Below are positions 8,129 to 14,958 of a stretch of 64,000 nucleotides of DNA, piece after piece. The stretch spans positions 62,001 to 126,000 of the forward strand of contig JAWKHR010000012.1 in assembly GCA_041394725.1 (NCBI GenBank), read 5' to 3'. Made by a program: the position numbers and the translations under genes. Each line of letters opens with the position of its first letter. Within the stretch, counting starts at the first letter, position 1. A model generated the notes under the pieces. It was not told where the DNA came from. It saw only the letters and a program-made list of their open reading frames with translations, and did not search any database. This DNA is from JAWKHR01 sp041394725 (GTDB lineage Bacteria; Acidobacteriota; Vicinamibacteria; Vicinamibacterales; SCN-69-37).

Positions 8129-9109
8129 ATGAGCGAGCCGAAGGCGCGGCCGCCCGCGCCGGTCGAGATCTTCCGGAGCCACTCGTCCATCGAGGCCGAG
8201 GTCGTGCGCGGGCTGCTGGACGCGCACGGCATCGAGTGCGCCGTCTCGGCGGCGCAGGCCGACTCGGCCGCCCCGATGCGGCTCGGCCAGGCGCAGTTCC
8301 GCCTGGCCGTGACCCCGGCCGCCGCGCGCGCGGCGCGCGACCTGATCTCGAGCCACCTCGACGAGGCCGCCGCCATCGAGGTCCGCCGCCTGAGCGAGGA
8401 CCTCGGGCCGCTCGAGGACGCCGTCGGGTACCGCTTCCGCGACCTCGGGCTGCTCGAGCACGCGCTCACGCACCGGTCGCGCGCGCACGAGGACGCCTCG
8501 GGCGGCGTCATCGACAACGAATCCCTGGAGTTCCTCGGCGACGCCGTCCTCGGCTTCGTCATCGCCGACCTGCTGTTCAAGCAGTTCCCGACGCACAGCG
8601 AGGGCTACAAGTCGAAGGTCAAGGCCGGCATCGTCTCGTCCGCCTCGCTCGCGCGGCTCGCCGAGGAGATCGACCTCGGGCGCTACGTGCTGCTCGGTCG
8701 CGGCGAGGAGAAGACCGGCGGCCGCCACAAGCACGCGATCCTCGCCGACAGCTTCGAGGCGCTCATCGCCGCGATCTACCTCGACGGCGGCATCGAGGGC
8801 GCGCAGGAGTTCATCCTTTCGCGGTTCGCGCCGCTCGTGACCGCGGCGGGCGACCGCGCCGCCGAGGCCTCCTTCACCGAGGACTGGAAGTCGGCGCTGC
8901 AGGAGTGGCTCCAGGCCGAGGGCCTCGGTCTCCCGAACTACCGGCTCGCGGCGGTCGAGGGGCCGGATCACCGGAAGCGCTTCGACGTGGAGGTGCTCGT
9001 CGCCGGGGAACCGGCCGGCCGGGCGACGGGGCGTTCGAAGAAGGAAGCGGAGCAGCGCGCGGCCAAGGAAGCCCTCGCCGCGCTCGAGCGGGCGAAGGCG
9101 GCCGAGTAG
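8129..9109 (+). CDS. rnc: Ribonuclease III with N-terminal DUF2007-like domain
   Basis: A 326-residue protein, about 90 residues longer than usual. Residues 93-235 are the RNase III domain with the signature NESLEFLGDAVL at 130-141 and the second acidic motif ADSFEALIAAIYLD (about 206-219). Residues 252-320 form the double-stranded-RNA-binding domain (DWKSALQEWLQAEG, then GRSKKEAEQRAAKEAL). RNase III cleaves double-stranded RNA in rRNA processing and sRNA turnover. Residues 12-78 (VEIFRSHSSIEAEVVRGLLDAHGIECAV) resemble the DUF2007 putative signal-transducing domain, which is otherwise usually a stand-alone small protein. The first ATG at 8129 is 4 nt past the phosphatase stop; an internal start after the extra domain would lack an obvious ATG near residue 90, so the fusion looks genuine. 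Confidence 0.92.
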   Translation: MSEPKARPPAPVEIFRSHSSIEAEVVRGLLDAHGIECAVSAAQADSAAPMRLGQAQFRLAVTPAAARAARDLISSHLDEAAAIEVRRLSEDLGPLEDAVGYRFRDLGLLEHALTHRSRAHEDASGGVIDNESLEFLGDAVLGFVIADLLFKQFPTHSEGYKSKVKAGIVSSASLARLAEEIDLGRYVLLGRGEEKTGGRHKHAILADSFEALIAAIYLDGGIEGAQEFILSRFAPLVTAAGDRAAEASFTEDWKSALQEWLQAEGLGLPNYRLAAVEGPDHRKRFDVEVLVAGEPAGRATGRSKKEAEQRAAKEALAALERAKAAE

Positions 9110-9133
9110 GGCCCGGCCGATCGCTCTGTCGGT

Positions 9134-10264
9134 TCAGTCGATCTCGATGATGCCCGACGACCGGTCCGACCCGGCGGCGGCTTCCACGCTCGCCGCGACC
9201 GGTACCTCGAACTCGTGCGCGCCAGGCAGGTGCTCCCGCGCGTATGCGCCGATCTCGCGCACCACGTCGTCGTCGGAGGGCGGCGTGGGCCGGCCGTAGA
9301 GCCGGACGTAGAGGCGCAGCAGCGGGTCCTCGAACGAGTAGCGCTTCCCGCGGGACGTGATCAGGTCCACGTCCTCCAGCCACGACAGGTAGTCCTTGGT
9401 CGATCCCGGCGTGCGGTGCAGCGCGAGCGCGATCTCGGTCAGGTTGCGCGGCTCGTCCTGGGCGAGCACGCCGAGGATCGCCTTGAGCGCGCCGTAGCCG
9501 CGCGCGCGGTGCAGGCGCAGCTCGTAGCTCTCCCGGCAACGGGCGGTGAGGCGGCCGCCGGGGGCGAAGAGCGCGGCCAGCGCCGCGACCGGGTCGATCG
9601 CCGGGCCCATGGCGCTCAGCGCGTCGAGCAGCAGCGCGACGTAGGAGGCCCGGCCGCCGGACAGCGTGGCGATGGCCGGCGCCGCGTCGTCGGCCCACTC
9701 CCGCCGGCCGCCGTCGAACAGGCGCGCCATCGCCTGCACCTCGGCCGCGGTGAGGGCCGGGATGTGGATGACCTCGAAGCGTGCCGGCGCGTCGCGCAGC
9801 AGCCGGTGCGTCCGCGCCGTGAAGCGTGAGGTCAGGACGATGCGCGTCGGCGTCTCGGCGAGCCGCGCGACCATCTCGCGCTGCACGTGCCGCAGGCCGG
9901 GGAAGCTCTCGAACGTCCGGACGTCGAGCACCTCGTCGATGAGCAGCGCGACCGGCGCGCCCTGCGACGACGGCTGGTCGACGTAGCGGAGCAGCGCGTC
10001 GAACGCGGCGCGCGGGGTGGGCGGGGCCGGCGCCGGCGCGTCGGTGAAACGGCTCGCCTGGAGCACCGCGGCGAGGCACCGTTCGGGCGTGGTCGCGGCG
10101 GCGGCGAAGTCGACGTACTGCGCGTGGTCCGTGCCGAGCGCGCGCTCGACGCGGAGCAGCAGCGACGTGCGGCCGGTGCCGCAGCCGCCCAGCACGACCG
10201 GGATCCGGCCGGCCTCGAGCGAGGCGAGGACGCGGCGCTCGAGCGCCAGGCGTTCCACGATCAT
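9134..10264 (-). CDS. AAA/STAND-like ATPase with C-terminal winged helix, coupled to hutU
   Basis: A 376-residue protein. Residues 26-34 (GGCGTGRTS) occupy the Walker A position but with Arg where Lys is normal. Walker B is VALLIDEVL (about 105-113). A sensor-like VLTSRFTARTHRLL follows, and an HTH-like segment NLTEIALALHRTPGSTKDYLSWLEDVDLI near residue 295 looks like a winged-helix module; this is the general plan of archaeal-type ATPase and STAND proteins. Its ATG overlaps the hutU stop (ATGA), so it belongs to the hut transcript. A regulatory or chaperone role is possible, but I do not recognise a specific family. Confidence 0.6.
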   Translation of the reverse strand: MIVERLALERRVLASLEAGRIPVVLGGCGTGRTSLLLRVERALGTDHAQYVDFAAAATTPERCLAAVLQASRFTDAPAPAPPTPRAAFDALLRYVDQPSSQGAPVALLIDEVLDVRTFESFPGLRHVQREMVARLAETPTRIVLTSRFTARTHRLLRDAPARFEVIHIPALTAAEVQAMARLFDGGRREWADDAAPAIATLSGGRASYVALLLDALSAMGPAIDPVAALAALFAPGGRLTARCRESYELRLHRARGYGALKAILGVLAQDEPRNLTEIALALHRTPGSTKDYLSWLEDVDLITSRGKRYSFEDPLLRLYVRLYGRPTPPSDDDVVREIGAYAREHLPGAHEFEVPVAASVEAAAGSDRSSGIIEID

Positions 10265-11940
10265 CGGCCGGACCCGCCGGGAGCGTCGAGCATCGGGATG
10301 CGGACGCCGCGCGCGCGCGCGGTCTCGATCGCCGTCGGGTAGCCGGCGTCGGCGTGACGGGCCACGCCCAGGCCCGGGTCGCAGGTCAGGACGCGCTCGA
10401 GCTTCTCGTCGGCCTCGCGCGACCCGTCCGCCACGACGACCATGCCGGCGTGCAGCGAGTAGCCGATGCCGACGCCGCCGCCATGGTGCACCGACACCCA
10501 CGTGGCGCCCGACGACGCGTTGAGGAGCGCGTTGAGGATCGGCCAGTCCGCAATGGCATCGCTGCCGTCGCGCATCGCCTCGGTCTCGCGGTTCGGCGAG
10601 GCGACCGACCCCGTGTCGAGGTGGTCGCGGCCGATGACGATGGGCGCGGAGACGACGCCGCGCCGGACCAGGTCGTTGATCGCGAGCCCGAACCGCGCGC
10701 GCTCGCCGTAGCCCAGCCAGAAGATGCGCGCCGGCAGGCCCTGGAACGCGACGCGCTCGCCCGCCATCCGGATCCACCGGCAGAGCGCCGCGTCGTCCCG
10801 GAACATCTCGAGCGCGAGCCGGTCGGTCGCGCGGATGTCCTCGGGGTCGCCCGAGAGCGCCGCCCAGCGGAACGGGCCCTTGCCCTCGCAGAAGAGCGGC
10901 CGGACGAATTCGGGCACGAAGCCGGGGATGTCGAACGCGTTCGCGACGCCGGCCTGCTGGGCCTGCGCGCGGATGTTGTTGCCGTAGTCGAACGTGATCG
11001 CGCCGCGCGCCTGGAGCGCGAGCATGGCGCGCACATGGTCGGCCATCGCATGCATCGAGCGCGCGACGTAGTCGTCCGGCGCCGTGCGGCGCAGTGCGAC
11101 GGCCTCGGCCAGCGTCAGGCCGTTCGGCACGTAGCCCTCGAGCGCGTCGTGCGCCGACGTCTGGTCGGTCACCACGTCGGGCGTCACGCCGCGGCGGACG
11201 AGCTCCGGCAGGACGTCGGCCGCATTGGCCTCGAGGCCGATGGACCGCGCCTCGCCGCGCTCCCGGCACTCGGCGGCGCGCGCGAGCGCGGCGTCCAGCG
11301 TCGGCGCGGTTTCGTCGAGGTAGCGGGTTTCGAGCCGGCGCGCGATCCGCGCGGGATCCACCTCGAGGACGAGCGCCACGCCCTCGTTCATGGTCACCGC
11401 GAGCGGCTGCGCCCCGCCCATGCCGCCGAGGCCGGCCGTCACGGTGAGGCGGCCGCGCAGCGATCCGCCGAAGTGCTTCCGGGCCAGCGCGGCCAGCGTC
11501 TCGTAGGTGCCCTGCAGGATGCCCTGCGTGCCGATGTAGATCCACGAGCCGGCCGTCATCTGGCCGTACATCGTCAGGCCGCGGTCCTCGAGGTCACGGA
11601 ACGTGGCCCAGTTCGCCCAGGCGGGCACGAGCAGCGCGTTGGCGATGATGACGCGCGGCGCCCACGGGTGCGTGCGGAACACGGCGACCGGCTTGCCGGA
11701 CTGGACGACCAGCGTCTCGTCGGCCTCCAGGTCGCGGAGCGACCGGACGATCGCGTCGAAGGCCTCCCAGCTGCGTGCCGCGCGACCCGACCCGCCGTAC
11801 ACGACGAGATCGCCCGGACGCTCGGCCACCTCGGGGTCGAGGTTGTTCATCAGCATCCGGAGGGCGGCTTCCTGGAGCCAGCCTTTGCAGGTCAGCGCGA
11901 CGCCCCTGGGGGCACGAACTTGGCGGAGGGCGGTGGCCAT
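10261..11940 (-). CDS. hutU: Urocanate hydratase
   Basis: 559 residues, the normal length for urocanase, which adds water to urocanate using tightly bound NAD+ in the second step of histidine degradation. Clear family segments include GGSGRAARSWEAFD, TMYGQMTAGSWIYIGTQGI, the NAD-binding GLGGMGGAQPLAV, VVTDQTSAHD, YGNNIRAQAQ, the active-site region FCEGKGPFRW, and GATWVSVHHGGGVGIGYS near the C-terminus. It lies 104 bp downstream of hutH in the same direction and overlaps the ATPase gene by four bases. No hutI or hutG is present in the window. Confidence 0.97.
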   Translation of the reverse strand: MATALRQVRAPRGVALTCKGWLQEAALRMLMNNLDPEVAERPGDLVVYGGSGRAARSWEAFDAIVRSLRDLEADETLVVQSGKPVAVFRTHPWAPRVIIANALLVPAWANWATFRDLEDRGLTMYGQMTAGSWIYIGTQGILQGTYETLAALARKHFGGSLRGRLTVTAGLGGMGGAQPLAVTMNEGVALVLEVDPARIARRLETRYLDETAPTLDAALARAAECRERGEARSIGLEANAADVLPELVRRGVTPDVVTDQTSAHDALEGYVPNGLTLAEAVALRRTAPDDYVARSMHAMADHVRAMLALQARGAITFDYGNNIRAQAQQAGVANAFDIPGFVPEFVRPLFCEGKGPFRWAALSGDPEDIRATDRLALEMFRDDAALCRWIRMAGERVAFQGLPARIFWLGYGERARFGLAINDLVRRGVVSAPIVIGRDHLDTGSVASPNRETEAMRDGSDAIADWPILNALLNASSGATWVSVHHGGGVGIGYSLHAGMVVVADGSREADEKLERVLTCDPGLGVARHADAGYPTAIETARARGVRIPMLDAPGGSGR

Positions 11941-12021
11941 CGAACGCTTCGCGACCGTGACTTCGGAGGTGCCCGACGTACGCGGTCAAGCTGGGAAGTC
12001 TGCACTCTAAAGAACGTCGTC

Positions 12022-12046
12022 GACGCGTGTCAATGATTGACGCGTC
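12022..12046. promoter_or_regulatory. Inverted repeat at the hutH end, before hutU
   Basis: The 13-bp core GTCAATGATTGAC (12029-12041) is a perfect palindrome about a central G/C position, and flanking GACGCG / CGCGTC extend it to an imperfect inverted repeat across about 25 bp. It overlaps the hutH stop codon and sits about 85 bp upstream of hutU. It is not followed by a T-tract on the minus strand, so an operator or an mRNA-stability hairpin is more likely than a terminator. It does not match the known HutC site. Confidence 0.4.
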
Positions 12047-13592
12047 AGCGAAGTTCTGCTTGCGTCGCGCGCGCGATCGCACCGGACCGGATGAGCCCGA
12101 CGACCGCGTCGATGTCGGGCGCCGGCGGGCGATCGGTGACGAGCGTGGGCACGTGGCGACGCACCTCGCGACGGACCGACTCGAGCGGCGCGGACGTCGC
12201 GAGCGGCGCGAGCAGGTCGAGGGCCTGGCACGCGGCGATCACCTCGATCGCGACGACGTGCTCGGCCAGCGCCACGGCGCGCGCGGCCTTGTTGGCCGCG
12301 CCCATGCTCATGCTGACGTGATCCTCGCGCCCCGCCGACGTCGGAATCGTGTCCACCGAGGCCGGGTGCGCGAGCGTCTTGAGTTCCGAGGCGAGCGCCG
12401 CCGCCGTGACGTGCGCCATCATCAGCCCCGAGTTGAGGCCCGAGTCGCGCACGAGGAACGCGGGCAGCCCGCTCTCGTGCGACGTGAGCAGGCGATCGGT
12501 GCGCCGCTCGCTGATCGTCGCGAGCTGCGCCAGGCCGATGGCCAATGTGTCGGCCGCGAGGCCCACCGGCGCGCCGTGGAAGTTGCCGCCCGAGACGATG
12601 TCGCCCGCGTCGGCGAAGATCATCGGGTTGTCGGTCGCCGCGTTGGCCTCGAGCCCGGCGAGCCGGCGGGCAAAGGCCATCGCCTCGCGCGCCGCGCCGT
12701 GGACCTGCGGCGCGCACCGCAGCGCGTACGCGTCCTGCACCTTGCCGCATCCCGCGTGCGACGCGTTGATGGCCGATCCCTGGAGCAGGGCATGGAGGTT
12801 GGCGGCCGCCGCCACCTGGCCCGGCACCGGCCGCGCCTCGTGAATCCGGGCCTCGAACGGGTGCCACGACCCGCGCAGCGCGTCGGTCGAGAGCGCCGCG
12901 GCGACGTCGGCCGCGCGCGCGAGGCGTTCGGCCGCGACCACGGCCAGCGCGAGGACCGCCGTCGTCGCCTGCGTGCCGTTGATGAGCGCCAGGCCTTCCT
13001 TCGCCTCGAGCGCGACCGGCGCCAGCCCGGCCCGCGCGAGCGCCTCGCCGCCGCCGAGCGGCGCGTCGGCCGGCACGCCGTCGGGCGGTCGGCCCGCGCC
13101 GTGGTGCCAGGCGTGCCCCTCGCCGATCACCACGAGCGCGAGGTGCGCCAGCGGCGCGAGATCGCCGCTCGCGCCCACCGACCCCCGCGCGGGCACCCGC
13201 GGGTGCACGCCGGCGTTGAGCATCGCGACCAGCGCCTGCACGGTCTCGAGCCGGATCCCCGAGTGGCCCCTGGCGAGCACGTTCGCCCGCAGCGCCATCA
13301 GCGCGCGGACGGCCGGAACGGGCAGCGGCTCGCCGACCCCGGCCGCGTGGCTCCGGACGAGGTTCACCTGCAGCGTCGCGAGCGCGTCGTCGGGGATGGC
13401 CACGTCGGCCAGCGCGCCGAAGCCGGTGTTGATGCCGTAGACCGGCGTGCCCGCCGCGGCGTGCCGTTCGACGACGGCGCGCGACGCGGTGATCCGGGCG
13501 ACTGCCTCGGGGGAGAGGCCGACCGGTTCGCCGTCGCCGGCGACGCGGGCCAGCGCGTCGATCGTCAGGGTGGATCCGTCCAGGGTGACCAT
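12045..13592 (-). CDS. hutH: Histidine ammonia-lyase
   Basis: 515 residues from ATG at 13592 (MVTLDGSTLTIDAL), which aligns with the usual N-terminus of the family. Alternative in-frame ATGs lie at 13610 and 13622. The Ala-Ser-Gly triad that cyclises to the MIO electrophile is at about 141-143 within GSVGASGDLAPLAH. Other signatures are YGINTGFG, the KEGLALINGTQ loop, and NPMIF then GNFHG and GREDHVSMSM. The enzyme deaminates histidine to urocanate, feeding HutU encoded just downstream. Divergent from purA with only about 40 bp between starts. Confidence 0.96.
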   Translation of the reverse strand: MVTLDGSTLTIDALARVAGDGEPVGLSPEAVARITASRAVVERHAAAGTPVYGINTGFGALADVAIPDDALATLQVNLVRSHAAGVGEPLPVPAVRALMALRANVLARGHSGIRLETVQALVAMLNAGVHPRVPARGSVGASGDLAPLAHLALVVIGEGHAWHHGAGRPPDGVPADAPLGGGEALARAGLAPVALEAKEGLALINGTQATTAVLALAVVAAERLARAADVAAALSTDALRGSWHPFEARIHEARPVPGQVAAAANLHALLQGSAINASHAGCGKVQDAYALRCAPQVHGAAREAMAFARRLAGLEANAATDNPMIFADAGDIVSGGNFHGAPVGLAADTLAIGLAQLATISERRTDRLLTSHESGLPAFLVRDSGLNSGLMMAHVTAAALASELKTLAHPASVDTIPTSAGREDHVSMSMGAANKAARAVALAEHVVAIEVIAACQALDLLAPLATSAPLESVRREVRRHVPTLVTDRPPAPDIDAVVGLIRSGAIARATQAELR

Positions 13593-13616
13593 GGCAGTCG
13601 AATCGGCCATTGAAGG

Positions 13617-13622
13617 TATCAT
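13617..13622 (+). promoter_or_regulatory. Possible -10 hexamer close to the purA start
   Basis: TATCAT lies 9 nt before the purA ATG at 13632. Used as a -10 box, it would place the transcription start at or within a few bases of the ATG. There is no convincing -35 element, and the same bases lie in the possible N-terminal extension of hutH on the other strand. Confidence 0.3.
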
Positions 13623-13631
13623 GCTAGCCGC

Positions 13632-14930
13632 ATGAATCTGTGCGTGCTCGGAGCGCAATGGGGTGACGAGGGCAAGGGCAAGATCGTGGACCTGCTCACG
13701 CCCCGGTTTTCGATCGTCGCCCGGTACCAGGGCGGCCACAACGCGGGCCACACCGTCTACGTCGGCGGCCGGAAGTTCGTCCTGCACCTGATTCCGTCCG
13801 GCATCCTCCACCCGGACGTCATCTGCGTCATCGGCAACGGCGTGGTCGTGGACCCGCACGCGCTGTTCGCGGAGCTCGACGAACTGGCCTCGCTCGGGAT
13901 CGCCGTGGACGGCCGGCTGCTCGTCAGCGACAAGGCGCACCTCATCCTGCCGTACCACCGAGAGCTGGACCTGCTGCACGAGGCGCGCCGCGGGGAACGG
14001 CGGATCGGCACGACGTCGCGCGGCATCGGGCCGGCCTACGAGGACAAGATCGGCCGCCGCGGCGTCCGCGTGGGCGACCTCGCCGACGCGAGCGACGACG
14101 GCGCGCTGGCCGGCGCGATTCGGGAGAACGTCGAGGCCCGCAACCGCCTGGTCGGCGGCGTCGCGATGAAGGCCGCCGACGTGGTCCGCGACCTGCGCCA
14201 GTCGTGGGCGCGCCTGCAGCCGTTCGTGGCCGACACGTCGCTCTACCTCCACCGCGCGCTGGCCGAACGCCGCCCGATCATGTTCGAGGGCGCGCAGGGC
14301 ACGCTGCTCGACATCGACCACGGGACCTACCCGTTCGTGACCTCGTCGAATGCGACGGCGGGCGGCGCCTCCACGGGCCTCGGCATCGGCCCGCGGGCCA
14401 TCCAGGGCGTGCTCGGCGTCGCGAAGGCCTACACGACGCGCGTGGGCGAGGGGCCGCTGCCGACCGAACTCCACGGCGAAGCGGGGGAGCGGCTGCGCGA
14501 GAGCGGCCAGGAATACGGCGCGTCGACCGGCCGCCCGCGCCGCTGCGGCTGGTTCGACGCCGTGGCCGTGCGCTACGCCGTGCGCGTCAACGGCATCGAC
14601 GCGCTCGCCATCACGAAGCTCGACGTGCTCGACTCGATGGACGAGCTGAAGATCTGCACCGGCTACCGCGTGGCCGGCACGGTCGTGACGGAGATGCCCG
14701 GCGACACCGCCCAGCTCGCGGTGTGCGAGCCGGTGTACGAGACGGTGCCCGGCTGGTCGCGCCCCACCCTGGGCGTGACGAACTACGACGAGCTGCCCGA
14801 CGAGGCCCGCGCGTACATCGCACGGCTCGAGACCGTCTGCGGCGTGCCGTGCTCAATCGTCTCGACCGGCTCGGAGCGCGACCACACGATCATTCGCGAG
14901 GGGTCGCTCGCGACCCGCCTGGGCCACTGA
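13632..14930 (+). CDS. purA: Adenylosuccinate synthetase
   Basis: 432 residues, full length for PurA. It joins IMP and aspartate using GTP to make adenylosuccinate, the first committed step to AMP. The N-terminus has the GTP-binding WGDEGKGK (residues 10-17), then YQGGHNAGHTV, GTTSRGIGPAYEDK, FEGAQGTLLDIDHGTYPFVTSSN, the Thr-Gly-Arg-Pro-Arg-Arg-Cys-Gly loop near 300, and the C-terminal GSERDHTI motif. No Shine-Dalgarno is obvious upstream, in keeping with a possibly leaderless message. Confidence 0.98.
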   Translation: MNLCVLGAQWGDEGKGKIVDLLTPRFSIVARYQGGHNAGHTVYVGGRKFVLHLIPSGILHPDVICVIGNGVVVDPHALFAELDELASLGIAVDGRLLVSDKAHLILPYHRELDLLHEARRGERRIGTTSRGIGPAYEDKIGRRGVRVGDLADASDDGALAGAIRENVEARNRLVGGVAMKAADVVRDLRQSWARLQPFVADTSLYLHRALAERRPIMFEGAQGTLLDIDHGTYPFVTSSNATAGGASTGLGIGPRAIQGVLGVAKAYTTRVGEGPLPTELHGEAGERLRESGQEYGASTGRPRRCGWFDAVAVRYAVRVNGIDALAITKLDVLDSMDELKICTGYRVAGTVVTEMPGDTAQLAVCEPVYETVPGWSRPTLGVTNYDELPDEARAYIARLETVCGVPCSIVSTGSERDHTIIREGSLATRLGH

Positions 14931-14958
14931 CCCCGATCGTCAATCCGCCATGTGACGA

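Noticed and set aside
6034..8580. 848-codon minus-strand frame across the phosphatase and rnc
   Set aside because: No domain motif, Arg/Ala/Gly/Pro-rich, and antisense to two genes with clear catalytic signatures.
10261..13592. Complete histidine utilisation operon
   Set aside because: Only hutH and hutU are present; hutI and hutG are not found in the window.
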